From: Apostichopus japonicus
Taxonomy: Eukaryota > Echinodermata > Holothuroidea > Aspidochirotida > Stichopodidae
Length of the DNA stretch: 64,000 nt
Assembly (NCBI RefSeq): GCF_037975245.1
Contig: NC_092583.1
Coordinates: 1,345,764 to 1,409,763 of the forward strand
Direction: 5' to 3'
Positions within the stretch are counted from its first letter, which is position 1, and every line of letters starts with the position of its first letter. Made by a program: the position numbers and the translations under genes. The notes beneath the pieces are model-generated. The model had not been told where the DNA came from. It did no database searches and worked only from the letters and a program-made list of their open reading frames with translations. Of the stretch, positions 1 to 14,400 are shown piece by piece.

Positions 1-36
1 TCCGATTTTGGCCGCGAGTTCTAGATCCTTCTCTTT
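1..36 (-). CDS. TRAK1: TRAK coding exon (partial), CC1-box start
   Basis: The acceptor CTTCCAG lies just above base 36 on the minus strand. The exon reads KEKDLELAAKIG and is cut by the window edge. It joins in phase 0 to the exon at 2028-2104, giving KLLAE-KEKDLELAAKIG, as in TRAK proteins. Confidence 0.9.
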
Positions 37-3000
37 CTGGAAGATTGAAAAGACATTTCTGACGTCAATCCACAAATTTTAATTCTGTCATGGCTGCCTT
101 GTCCTGAGTTGGTCAAACAACAGAGTCGCACCACAGAGTGCAAGGTACAGTATGTGACAGAAGAGGTGGGGGCTGTGTGCTTTTCAAGCAGACCTCATTA
201 TTACCAGGCCCAGCGGGAGGTGGGGGGTTGGGAGGTGTTTGGATGCTTGTTTATGTTACTTCAAGATATAGCACGCCATTGTCCCACAGTAGTTTTGCAA
301 ATAAGCAATGTAATCCTTGCAACATCTCCAATAATCACAAAAAACTGAAATTAATATTTCGTGCCAGAATTCCTACAGTATATTTCTTCCAATAATAAAA
401 AAAACTGAAATTAATATTTCAGGCCAGAATTCCTACAGTATATTTCTCCAATAATCACAAAAACTGAAATTAATCTTTTGTGCCAGAATTCCTGCAGTAT
501 ATTTCTGTGTATTTGGCTATCCAACCTGCGGGACAAAAGTTACACGGTGCTGGGAGTTGATCAGTTATTTTCAGAAGGCTTTTGTGATGGTGACTTTGTG
601 ATGTCATTGGGAAATATTCATATGCCCCAGGGTGTAGTTCCTAAACATTGCTGACACTGCAGTTGAGTTTTACAGGGGAACCCAACCAGCCTTATCTTTG
701 GAAAACACTTTTGGACAGAGGTGCAATCAGGACATCTCTCCCTCTCTTTACTAATTGTGACTGGTGACTATAATAAGCTTTTAAATACAAGCAATGTTTT
801 TACACTGTAATGAACTGCCACAAAAGGTCTTTAACAGATGCAATGAACAGTTTTTGTTTCAGTTCGGTCTACTTTAGAAACATCATCAAGATACTGTGTG
901 ATGATTTCACTCTACATACAGGGCAGGGAGTTTGCTTAAAAACTTAACATTTTGCACTGAAATTTTGGAGATTGAAGGCATTGTGCTAAACCCCATCATG
1001 CAATTTATTTTAGCCACAAACTTACCGACCCCTCACCCTAAAATCATATTTTAATCAATCATCACACAATCATGACGGCGTACATTTCCCTAAAATTATT
1101 GCCCATTCGCAGATACTGAGCGAAAGAAAAATTCAAACCGAAAGAAAGGTCTCCCGTTCTTTGTTGCAGTTGTCTTGGTTAAAATGAAAGCATGCGTCTG
1201 ATGAATGCTTTAGTCTCAACTAAAACAACAACTAAGGAAGGGGACACCTTTCTCTCAGTTTGAACATTTCATTCGCTCAGTATCTGCGAATGGGCCAAAA
1301 TTTTGGCAGAGAAGCACATCGTTGAGCTTGTATGATTATTTATATTTACTACACAATGGCACTGAAAGAAGATTGCTTAGACCAGGGGTGGGCAACCTAC
1401 GGCCCGCGGGCCACATGCGGCCCGCCGGTGATTTTTTTGCGGCCTGTGAGATGTCTCAAGAAAAAGAAAAAAAATCAATCTATTTTACATCATCACAAAA
1501 AACGAGCTAGCTGCTAAGAATTTACGGGCACTAATGATGCTGTCAGGTAGGCCTTTTATCCCCATTACAGATTAAGTACACACACCTATTGCTTGAAGTC
1601 CTCGGAATCAAAGACCTGTTTGAAATCAACAGCAGCTCGTTGGTTAGGTGCGGCCCAGTCAATTTTTCACCCCTTATATCTTGCCCATTCATTCAAAAAT
1701 GGTTGCCCACCCCTGGTTTAGACTGTGGGATTGAATGCATGACAGGGCTTAAAAGAAGAAAAGCTGCAGCAGCTGCATATAATCCACTACAGCAAAGCTG
1801 AAGCAATATCAACCACAGAGATGACAGATCTAGACATACCACCAGAGCCTATCGTGTGTAACTACAGTATAGAATGTAACATATTAGTACTGTATATCCT
1901 GCATTATGCAGCCTGGCTGCATTATGCTGCAGCCCTCTCAGCATCGTAACATGGTAACTAACTTATGTTTGATTTTCATAGAATAACCAAGTTCTGCATT
2001 TAAAGAAAATGTTTTTTTGAAACGAACCTCGGCAAGGAGTTTGGTGACGGCATCTATGTCATTGTAGGTCTTGGTCATCTGGACTACTCTTTCACCACAT
2101 AGTGCTAAGAACAAAAAAAGAAAAAAACAATTGTCATATTATAATTAATATTTTAATGAACTATTATCTTAACACCCTTATTAATTATTGACTGCATTCA
2201 GTCACTTGAATTCAGCTACTGTAACTGTAAAATAAATACTTTTTTTTTGGGGGGGGCGGGGGTTCACGATAACAATGTACTGTAAGTTCTGCAACAAGTA
2301 TTCTGCAACAAGTTCTGCAAAACTACAGATTTCTCAACATGTTCCAATGTAAGGTAAGTCTGTATTTGCAAGAAGAGCATGATGTTACCCCTGGATATAC
2401 AATGCAGAGGTCATAAAATGCTAAGATTATACGTAAATATGTCAAATTTGTCTTCTGTTTCACAAGCACAGTACTGTAATCACTAATGTATGTCACAAAA
2501 AAATGGTGCTGTATTTTAAGTGCAACTTCACGCATATTATATACGATCAGTGAAGTCTTCTACTGAAATGTTAATTTAAAACAACTCTGTCTACTCCAAG
2601 CATCTGTATGCACAGCACAGTAGTACCCAGATAGGGCTCAGGCTTCCTATGACAAGGTTTAACGTTCCATGGTGAGAACACATTATTTACAGATACTTTT
2701 TAGGAAGTTACATTAAAATTGTCTTTTCTTCTTATCAGGCTTGATAAAGGGCACAAAATTTACCTGCCATGTCCTCCACACCGAGACTTTCATACAAATA
2801 TTCGCTGATAAAATCCCACTCCCTGTCGCCCTCTCCATATCCGTCATCCATTATGGAATAGCTTTTGTTTACATTCGGTCTTGCCAAAAAAAATACTGAT
2901 TTTTTTTCTCCTCCAAAAAACTACAACAGATATCTGTCAATATGGAGACCTGATATATTTATGTTGAACATGTGGGAAAAAAACTTTCCATAAGATTTTA

Positions 3001-6000
3001 TCTGGACTGCAGAAAGTTTATTCCAAGATACCAAGTCGAAGATGACGCTACTAAAATTCACTTGAGCTGGTCATGTCAATGCTAAACGATCTCAATAGTT
3101 GTGTAGTACTGAAGGTGTATAAGTTACAGTACTGTAAGTACTTATAGAGACACACACACACACAACTTGTAAACGCACAGGATAAACCACTTCAGGAAGT
3201 ACTAAGAGTTCAATAACAGAGTGTAGAGTTTGGTAAAAGCACATCAAAGACACACGAATGGACGGAGCGATTATAGCAAGCCAAACTTCACAACAAACAA
3301 GTACAGTTCTGTAACAAGTTTTGAATTTTCACCAAAGTTACAGTATGTACAACTGTACGTGAACAAGAAGCCAAGCGACATGAACTCCGAATACCAGTCG
3401 ATAATGTTCGTACTGAAGTCATGGAAATCAGATTCTGTCCCCACAAGAGTGAGAAAAGATGGGCATTTAATAGGTCGCCATCGACGCTTTCGTCTCCGGG
3501 CAGGTTAACTTGACCACACAGTCCAGGATGATCCACACATGTCCCCGCAGCAGCAGCTGTGCATCCATACTAAGCACTGCTCAGGAAATGATCATGCAAA
3601 ACGATATATCCCTTGGCCTGCTTCCCAGCTTAAATTCGTGAATAGTAATTTCTCCGCGACAATTTTTTGGCTGGATTCGAACAAGTGTGTGTGACACTCT
3701 CTGTTTCAAGAACCAAAGTGAACCTGGGAGGGGAGTGGCGCATGAATTTATGTATACACACTAAACAAGACTGCACTTGAGGTGATGTTGAACTTTGTTG
3801 TCGAGTTGTAAACAATAACCGATCATCAATCTTTGAGTGTTTGCGAAAACATTTTCTCTCTGCCAAATATATATCGGTGGACAAACATCAAGATATATCT
3901 AATCTCTTCTAGATGATAAATGAGACAAGCTTCTCTTTTAACCAAACGGTGGTAAATGTTCCATTCTTTTGTGCCAGTTGAAACCACTCGAAATGTTTGC
4001 AGAGGGCTGCACTTTAAACTGAAGCATACGTGAAGTAATTTCTCTCGATAACGCTTATCTATTGATATGTTAATGAGAGATCATGATATGCTTAATGACA
4101 CATCATAATCATCCATTAAAAAAAGTGTCTAATTTACCATGCAGGTTGGGTGAAATAAATAAAAGAGGAACCAACTGATCTGACTATTCTATGGTAATAT
4201 GCAAGAATAGTGTTTTGATTAGACTGCGCGCATTATCTAGACTCTTTGCGAATTCAGATATAAGTGTAAGGAAAGACCTGCTGTACTATGCTGTTACTAA
4301 CCACTATGTACACTGTACAGTTAGTCTACATCAGTGGTAGGAAGAGAAGGATGAGGGCAGTCTCCTGTTAACACAGGTTAATTGTATTCTTGTACTGTAC
4401 TGCACACATTAACTACTGTATCTAGACTCTTTGCGAATTCAGATGTAAGTGTAAGGAAAGACCTGCTGTACTGTATGCTGTTACTAACCACTATGTAAAC
4501 TGTACAGTTTAGTCTTCATCAGTGGTAAGAAGAGAAGAATGAGGGCAGTCTCCTGTTAACACAGGTTAATTACAATTCTTGTACTGTACCATTCAGCAGG
4601 TCAGAATAGTATACAGTATGTTACCATACAGTACAGACATTTCTTTTAATCCACATTTAATTTCAACAACATTCAGCTGCCATTGTTAAAGTAGTTCTAC
4701 GGACACTCAGCCAATTCGCCCCTTATTGTAAATTTGTTGTGTGTGATAATTTCATTCAACATCTGTTGAAATTTTTCGAATTTAAGCTGTTTTCGTTTCA
4801 ATGATAAACACATACATGTATGTGAAAGGTTTGATAACTATGGGAAACTCATTTAAATATGTGAAAACTATGAAGGGGAGTGTTGCACTTATCAAAATTT
4901 CTTGTTTTAGCCCTTAATATTAAGTTAACCTTTAATTACAAGCCCACATATATCATTTGAATAATTATGTGATGTTCCTCCTTCCAAAGAAGACAATAGA
5001 ATATTTCCAAAAATCATCTTAAGCCACAAACCTGTGTTCAGTATAATTGAAACAAAGGTTGTAAAAACAAACAATTAATATAAAAGAAAATTAGGCAGTC
5101 ACTCCCTTTACATCGTCAATGTGCATAATTAGCTAATATTTATTCATAAATTAAGGAAAGACTTGTAAAGTGGTCAATCTTTGATGGATTTTGACGATTC
5201 ATGATTTCTAATGCTTATATTAGAGTGATTAGGTCAAGTTTGTTCATAGGTGTCCTTAGACCTTTAAGTTCTACTCAAACCAATTGCACAGCCCTTGGCA
5301 GTTAACAGTAATCTTCAAGAAAATTAGAGAACGCTATGATGATACAGGTTACACACACCCTGTAACAATAGGGACAGCAGTCGGGGAGCCAATGCTCTCC
5401 ATAAGACCCTAACCCAACCCAATCCCACCCCTCCCCAAACCCAACTCCCTCCCCAAACCCAACCCCATCTCCCTCCTCAAACCCAACTCCTTCCCCAAAC
5501 CCAAACTCAATCCATCTCCCCCCCCAAACCAATCCCATCCCATCCCCCCATCCCACCCCAAACCCATCTGCTCCCCAAACCCACCCCTTACCAAACCCAA
5601 TCCCTCTCCCCAAACCCAATCACCCTCCCCAAACCCAATCCCAAAACCTAACTTGTATAACTTCTGTTACCCTTTTGCAAAATACTGTATACATGTGCCT
5701 CTTAAAGTAAAACATTCTGCAATTAGATTCCAAACTTCATCCATTCTTGCAAAAGTCTCACAGTACTTCAAAGCAGGGACACAAAATGGCGACAGTGTAG
5801 TGCACCCAGTGCTCTACAAACTGACCTATTAATATAATATCACCTGTCACTCACAAGCATAAATAAATACACCCTATCACCAATTTATCTCAAGACTGTG
5901 TACTGTAGGTGCAACCCAGATCATGGAAAGGTAATTAGTAACCAAAAGAATGCACACATAGTACTGTGTTTCATTGTACCATAAAGTACAATGTATTTTG

Positions 6001-8341
6001 TAAACATACAGTACATTTTTTAGTTTGCATGAATTTGTTCCCAACAAAAGGGTTTTTGCTTTCCTTCTCATAAGAAGATTTCATTCTAAAAGCACTTCCT
6101 CTTTCAGTAGACACGGTAGGTTATATCAAAAGGCTGGACACTCCGGTAGGGTAGTTACTGTACCCACATGACTTGAAGTATCAATACATTACAGTACAGT
6201 GGGTACAGTGTTGTGCTGCATGTGGCATTCTTCAAGTCTGTAAAGATGCCTCATTCTCTCCCCCTTCCCCCATTCCACCATTCTGTGAGTCTACTTCAAC
6301 TGTTGACAGAACATTTTGTGCTAACAATAATAGATTTTGGTTTATCCACATAGTATTGTCCTACAAGTCTTTTAAGGTTGAGTGGCTGAACCTTGCTCAA
6401 TTCACCTATTAATAAACAAATGTACTGAAATGCTTCTTCCAAAATACAGTCATAAGAGCCAAAAACTTAAGGGAAATAACAAATTGTTCCTCTATCCTGG
6501 ATTAATTGCATATTGTAGCAATATTACTGTAGGTGATTTAAATACTCTCAATCTAACTTGATTGGATTCAAACTCAATAAAAGCAATAAGGGAGACATTC
6601 AGACAAATTCACCCACACTATCCAAATGTTTCCTTGAGATGGGAAAATCATGTTGAAGGTTCAAATGAGCAAATAATTAAGGTGATAGGCCAAAAGTTTG
6701 CAGAGTTCTAAAACAATTAGTTGGTTTTCCAAATGGTGGATTTGGAAGGAGTGAGTGGAAAGTGCCCTGGAGGGATGGGGGGGGGGGAGGGGTGGGTGCA
6801 ATGCTAAAACATTCCAGTCATGTAGGTTTGGTAGATAAGAGAGTACATATATGTTAACTACTGTATATAACTACTGTTATATACTATATGTTAACTACTG
6901 TATATGTTAACTACTGTATAGGCAAGAGAGAGGCAAAGTAAAATTGACTTCAAATGAGTGTGGTATCCGGCACCCAACCTATCATTTCAAGAAGTAAACG
7001 TTGTTATGTTATAATGTAAAAGAGTGAGAGAAAATTGTATAAGTTGATGACTGGAAGTAAACCCATAAAATTTATCATTCTGCACTCATTAAAGGCAGAT
7101 CTATACTATAAATGAGAATTCCAAAGTATCTGGTTATAAGTGATCATACAGACAACAGCATGGTACATGTATAGAGTACGTTATAGAGCTAAGTAACTGT
7201 TAAATTGTAGATCTAAAGAAATGCATGACTTTCTCGACTCATACTTCGGGTTCGCAACTTGTGTTCGTGAGTTGAGTAGACAACAGCATGGTACATACAG
7301 TATGTTATAGAGCTAAGTAACTGTTAAATTGTAGATCTAATGAAATGCATGACTGTCTCTACTCATACCTCGGGTTCGCAACTTGTGTTCGTGAGTTGAG
7401 TAGACAACAGCATGGTACATACAGTATGTTATAGAGCTAAGTAACTGTTAAATTGTAGATCTAAAGAAATGCATGACTTTCTCGACTCATACCTCGGGTT
7501 CGCAACTTGTGTTCGTGAGTTGAGTAGACAACAGCATGGTACATACAGTATGTTATAGAGCTAAGTGACTGTTAAATTGTAGATCTAAAGAAATGCATGA
7601 CTTTCTCGACTCATACTTCGGGTTCGCAACTTGTGTTCGTGAGTTGAGTAGACAACAGTATGGTACATGCAGTATGTTATAGAGCTAATTGTTAAATTGT
7701 AGATCTAATGAAATGCATGACTGTCTCTACTCATACCTCGGGTTCGCAACTTGTGTTCGTGAGTTGAGTAGACAACAGCATGGTACATACAGTACGTTAT
7801 AGAGCTAAGTAACTGTTAAATTGTAGATCTAAAGAAATGCATGACTTTCTCGACTCATACTTCGGGTTCGCAACTTGTGTTCGTGAGTTGAGTAGACAAC
7901 AGCATGGTACATACAGTATGTTATAGAGCTAAGTAACTGTTAAATTGTAGATCTAAAGAAATGCATGACTTTCTCGACTCATTTCGGGTTCGCAACTTGT
8001 GTTCATAAGTCAAGTAAGCTACCTTCTCACTAACCGTTTTTCCTCTTGTTTTAGTATAGAGAGCCGGAAATCCCAAACATTGCAATGGTCAGATCTTACC
8101 CCCTGGATTGACACTAAAAATATAGACTCTAGGACTACAGTATAATAATACGTGATCGTTCTGTTTAAATAAGTAAATTTTAAAAACATTTCTCCATAAT
8201 TTGAAACAAACCCAAGACCATTCCTGCCAATGAAAATTCAAGAAGGAAATTCAAACATTAAAAATTGCTGTACTTGAATCATACGTTGATAAAGTTCTCC
8301 AATTTATAGCAATTTTAATTAAATTATACATCAGGCCCAAT

Positions 8342-8409
<68 letters not shown>

Positions 8410-11400
8410 TAGATAGATATTAATTATGTATTAATCAGTAATATTCCCAAAATTGATGAAGCTAGAAACAATTCAATAATCGAAGCTGAATGCAATCCTA
8501 TGATATATAAATATTTTTTGCTTTTAAATTGTGATAATATTTTAAATAAAATACAGAATATAATATCATGCCCTTGTCTAGCAGAATACATCATTACCAC
8601 ATTTCCTATATCTTGCAGGTGAATCTAACCCTTATTGTCACTTTAAAGCTAAAATGTTTCCTTAAATTATACAAGTGACACAGCTAATGAAAGATTGAGA
8701 TACAATATTATGATACATTGATATTATTGACTTAACATACCTGGACAGATAGAGTTTCAAAAACACAGGAAGACTGCAAAGTCAGTCTGAAAAACTGTTT
8801 TGCCAAAACTTTCACCCTCCTTCTCTTAAAGACGGTGACATCACCTTTGGCCTAAAAATTTGTCCGCACTTAAAGTTTCCATCGTTACCAGGAAGGAAAT
8901 TTGAGAAACTTCATTCTTTTCTGGTTTTAAACAGAAATTTTCCAATCCAGCATTATAAATATTCATATAAACCAACCAAAGTCAAGTTTCCTCTCCCAGA
9001 AAAAAATAATAATAAAGATTCCATTTCAAATCCACTCAGTAATTAGATCTCACTTTTGCAACTGCATAGACTGTGAAATTTTTGTCCTGGAGATCTCTGT
9101 GTAGGCTGCGCGGAAACTGAACACTGCTCTGCGGTACTGTAAATTAACTCATTATCGCTGACATTCAGTTTTTATACTATTTACCGTACCGCACAGTAAA
9201 ATACAGACGCAACAAGAGGTTTTACACATCAAGTGTATACAAACACTGCAGTATGATGTATTATACCTTGGTACAAACAATTAAATACTGGGACAAAAAA
9301 ATCAATATAATCAATCCATGTACCGTACTGTAGCACATCTGACATGTATACAGAGACCTGTACATGTGAATTCTTTGGGTTGGACAGACAGATAGCTACA
9401 AACCTTAGATACATGTGTCCCGGTGACCAATGTTAGCCACTGTATATCAGCTAGAAAAGATGGATTAAAACCAATGTCAAATCTCATTGTCATTGATCCG
9501 ACCATTTTCTTTTTTTTAGATGATAAAAATAATACAGGTGGAGGATGGAAAGCTGTATTTTTATGCAATTCTTTCACAAACTGACTCAATTAAAGTCTAA
9601 CTACGATTGTCATGGTAACATGAGAGTCAATTCTCACCATTGATTTTTCACTGTTGTTTTAATACAGTTTCTACTGTACAGTACGTCTGTGGCATTGCTT
9701 CGTTCAAAAACAATAACATGATTATAGAGCTCTCTTCAATGATGACTTCTTTAAAGGCTTGGATGCAGCTTGACTGAGAGGCTGAGAATAGACGACATTT
9801 CCAGCATTGACGATTTCTACCACCGATTCAATCATTCAAGCAAGTCCGAATGACAGTATTTAACTCACGAACAGCAGATTTGACATGTTCAGATTCATTC
9901 CAATTTTGTAAATTACACTTCTTAAGTGAGCTCAATATATAACGTACACCTCTTTAAAATAATTCATTTCTTCTCAATTTTTGTTTTTGGTTTTAATGCT
10001 AAAATGAATAATTCCCCACAAATCAGAAAACATAGATCTGTATTACTGTATATTAGTTATGTAATGAATGAGCAAGCATTACTAAAATCACCCTCATGCT
10101 AAGTCCTTTGTAGCTAATAATCTTTAATAATCTACCAATATTTTGAATGAATTACATTCTTGAATCTTGGTGTGAAAAGAAAGAAAAGAAACTTACAACA
10201 TGTGATAATATTTAAATTTTAAAATTACACTTGAGGGGGGGAGAGGGAGTATTCATTAGGAAATGAGCTTTTTAGGAGACATACTGTAATACAGAGTTTA
10301 GCTACATTTATTTGACCATTGCAATATGCTGAGCATACTCTGGTTTTATCACATGTCGACTGCTAATATATATATTACCTTCATTTATTACAAGAGAATA
10401 AGAAACACTTCACTGAGTGGAATGGGAAGAATCTTTGAGACCCAAACAAACAGGACAGCTGTAATATTCTTATTAATTTTCTCTTCGTCCAGAGTAGTTC
10501 AAGACGAAACAGAAAATGGGTAGGCGTGCCCACTAGCTGAAAACTTCTAGCATCTCCTCTGGCCACCTCAGCAAATTTACCACACTACAGGTAAGTGAGC
10601 CAAGTCAATGTGCAGCTCAGTTAAATACGGGAACAACACCCAAAAGAAGCAAATTGCTTTCTGGTACAACATGACATGGAGCTGATAGGGTAGATTTGGA
10701 AGGGAGATGGCAGTGACCGTAGAGAGGGTCATTGAGGGCGCAGTGCAAGAATGCCAAAACCACTTAAAAACTACCTACTGTACAGTACTGTAGGATAGAT
10801 CGGAGCACATAGGAGAACGCTAACAGAGGAATGGTGTTATTTAAGTGCTGAATACAAAATGCATATTTGACATTGAAATAATTGGCTAATCAGCTGCTTT
10901 AACAATATTCCTCTTCTTGCCTCGAAACACAGTTGTTTCCTTGAAGTATGAATAGATATTAAGGTACTGTATACTGTAACACAATTAGCAATGTAAATGT
11001 CACTGTGGGGGACCTTCAGACCTGTACTGATTGTGAAGCCAGGTAACCTTCGCAAGTCTCCTATATGTACATGTAAATTCCTTTATCAGAGTCTTATTTT
11101 AAATAGAAATATTTTGGTAAATAACAATGAGCTGAAATCGACATGCTTATTAAAAATGCAAAACGGTTCCTTGAACAACGACAGAGCTGTACGTACAGTA
11201 AAATACGCTGTAGGTCGTCTAGATATTATAAGCTCATTGATCACTGTAGTACTGTCTAAGCTCTTTTTGCCATTCTACATGTATTGATCGATTCGATCAA
11301 CAACTTGTCAGCTCTCTTAAAAAGTAAGCAATTGAAACCAATTAATGACATTAATTTTCAAAAAAAAAAAGGTTTTCAGGAGCAGTATACTTTAAAATGT

Positions 11401-14400
11401 TGTGTTGAATCAGTTCTTTTTAATACCCTTTGTTTCCTTGTCTTTGATTCAGCATTCAAGCAAATAGTTTAATATATACCCGAGTACAGTAAGAACGCTT
11501 TCAACATTAATATTCCACACACATCTAAATTTCCAGTTTAATAGCTTTTCTCAGACACAGTTTTCTATGTTAAGTAATTAAGTACTGTCTGTGTTAGTAA
11601 GCATGACGTCAATCATACAATGTTGTATGACACTGTATCAGAACACTCGCACCGAATGCATTGTTCAAAATGAAGCACATCACCACAATGAAATTACATC
11701 AGTATGGAAGAAGAATGGACGCGGGAGAGTTTATACCGGCAGTTGCAAGTGTCTGAACACAAAAGAGCTGCAATGCAGATATCTTGTGTTGGCTTCCTTT
11801 AGATTAAAGTATGTTCCTATGTGCTGTACTGTACTATAGTGTACATGTAGGGATGCATCAGTCCAGCACTGTTTGTCATTGCAAAGATGTTTTGTGTATT
11901 TGCAATGCTGATATTCGTGGTGCAGAAGGAATAAACACATATACTAAGATTAACCGGTTGAGATGTTTTAAGTTCTTGACTGTTTTTGCTTAAAAAAAAA
12001 TACATCATAAATAAACATAAATAAGCATCAAAGCCCAAACATAAAATGTTTTTGTTTTTGTGAACATAATACGACATGAAACATTCTTAAATGTATGATA
12101 GTCAGATTGTACTGTGCAATGTTCTGCAGTGTACTGTATTGCTTTTTATATACCAGTCTAGAAATCAAAATCAGACGAGGAAAAAGATAAAGAAAAAAAG
12201 ATTCCCAAGAATCCCACCCATGTAAGACTCCATTTTGTTTATTTTCTTGGAAGACTGCTTCTTTGACAGTTTGCTTTTAAGAAAAATAAACTGGATTTTA
12301 AACTCACTACAAAGCTACCACTAACCACGGAAAATTAACTGCCTTGGTTCCTGGGTTAAATCTGGGTCGTAAGGTCCATTAAAGAGGGTCTCTTTGTGAT
12401 AATGTGCCAGGGGTTGTCTACGTGACTTGTGTCACACTTCACACATAAATGTTTTCTTTTCAAATATCCAACTTTTACAAACAGTCTATAAATTATTCAC
12501 ATGTATATGAATCGTGATCAAAATTCTTTCTGACCACAAATTTCCACTTTCTTTTATAATTTAGATGATACTAACAAAACATTACTGTATGGAACTTGAG
12601 AAAACAAGCTTAAATGATTTGTTTTCCCTCATCTCACAGCATTGCAAATATTAGCAAAGTTTTTGGAGAGCCTCTGAACTTTTATCCAACCTTCCAGGAA
12701 AACAGGGCCTTTCAAATATGCCAAAGCTATATTAAAATAATTTTGATAAATTTATGCTACATACAGTATATATACACAACTCATATGTCCTCTCACAATC
12801 GTAGCTCACCCTCTATGTACCATGTCTAGAGTGACCTGGCAACCTTTCTGCATCCTCCCACCTCCGCTGCCTCCCCCCAACCCCTGTGACCAACCACTCC
12901 CAGCCTATCACCTACTTCTTGAGTAACATCAAAGAATCTAACACCAACACACAATATAACCTGTACATACCAAACTTGTGTCCACTTCTTCGATCAGAAA
13001 AAAAAAAAACGTTTCCAATACTTGAAGTAACATAGATTGTGAAAAGGATTTTGGTTAACCATATCACTGCTTCCAGGCCAGTACAGTATATACCTAAAAT
13101 ATTTTACCTTTAAGTAAAGGAATTCTCTTGTCTCAATCTCCAAGCATGCCTCTTTTTTCCACCTCCATAATTACTGTAATGTTTCTTAAAAAGTATTGGA
13201 ATGCTTGTTTCATTTCGCAGAAGTAGGAGACAGGTTTGGTACATACTGTACATGTACAACTAGTACAGTACAGAATGTGATGGCTGTTTTTGTATTTAAT
13301 TCGCTTGGCCTGACATGCAAACTGCCTCATACAAGACTGTAGATCGGTTGCAGACGCTGGATACATTACATACAGTATGCTACTGTAATACTGTGTTTAT
13401 TTCCTTGATAAAGCAAAGCTACAGTATGTGATATAAATGTGTGCAATGCAGTTTCAAATAACAGGCTATAAATACTGTACATTAATAGCTTCTGTACCAT
13501 AAATTAATAGGCCTCTATCATGTACAACAAACAGCTATAGTTATGAAGAGTACATTATATACTACAACACTTCTTTCAGTGACAGAGATAAAATTAATTT
13601 ACTACATGTAATCCTTCAAAGTAGACTAAACCTTCCAAAAACTTCTCAAATGTTTCCAAATTAAAACACAAAAAAACAGACCTTCTTGTCAATTATCACT
13701 CACTCAACATTGGGGAGGGGGGGGGACAATGTTTATCATAAATTTACAGCACTGTGGGCATGTACACTATCTACATGTATCTAAGTTTACAAATTTGAGC
13801 AATTCATTAGAACAGTTTTCATAAATTTGTATTTTGAACTAACTGAACAGACTTAAGGTTTGATTTTCAGTAACCGCCTTCACTTCTTTGTAAATTGATG
13901 TAGCAAAGTTTTATATTGATTTGGCCATTTTTTATGACATTTTTGCTTGAGCAGCAAAAAAACAAACACATTATTCTGTGCTTATAATGTGCAGTGTAAA
14001 ACCCATGTTATCTCTGTCTATAGCAACAGTCTACAGTATAGCAATGCACTACTGTACCTGCATAAAGGGTCATTTCCAAACCACTTCCCATCTCTCACTC
14101 CAGACTGCATTTGCATTAATCTTCCCGACACGAGATCAATCAGGAAAGGGCTACATTTCCTTTTGATGGTCTTCAGCGTACCTTGAGTGCACCGTTTCTT
14201 TAATACGCTGATCCTGAATTTTCAAATCTGCTTCAAGAGTGCTTCACTACTTGTCACAAACTGTGCTAACCTGAGGTATTGAAGTAATTACAAGTTATAT
14301 CAGCCAGTCTCACTTTAACAGTATATAAATCCTACACGACAACGTAGTTTAAAGGGGAATACCGGAATTTGCAGATCTGCTTCAATTGTGCCCTACTGTA

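Larger units (their letters stand above)
37..2027. other. TRAK intron, repeat-bearing
   Basis: No coding signal. It holds three tandem copies of a 60-65 bp unit (329-510), a foldback element (1091-1306) and an hAT MITE (1383-1715), all listed separately. The remaining sequence is plain AT-rich DNA. Confidence 0.7.

Noticed and set aside
5302-5619. Gly/Phe-rich reverse-strand frame
   Set aside because: Translation of the CCCCAAACCC low-complexity tract; no protein features.
5405-5645. Interstitial telomere
   Set aside because: Words are CCCAAA/CCCAAC/CCCATC mixtures with irregular period, not a regular TTAGGG or related array.
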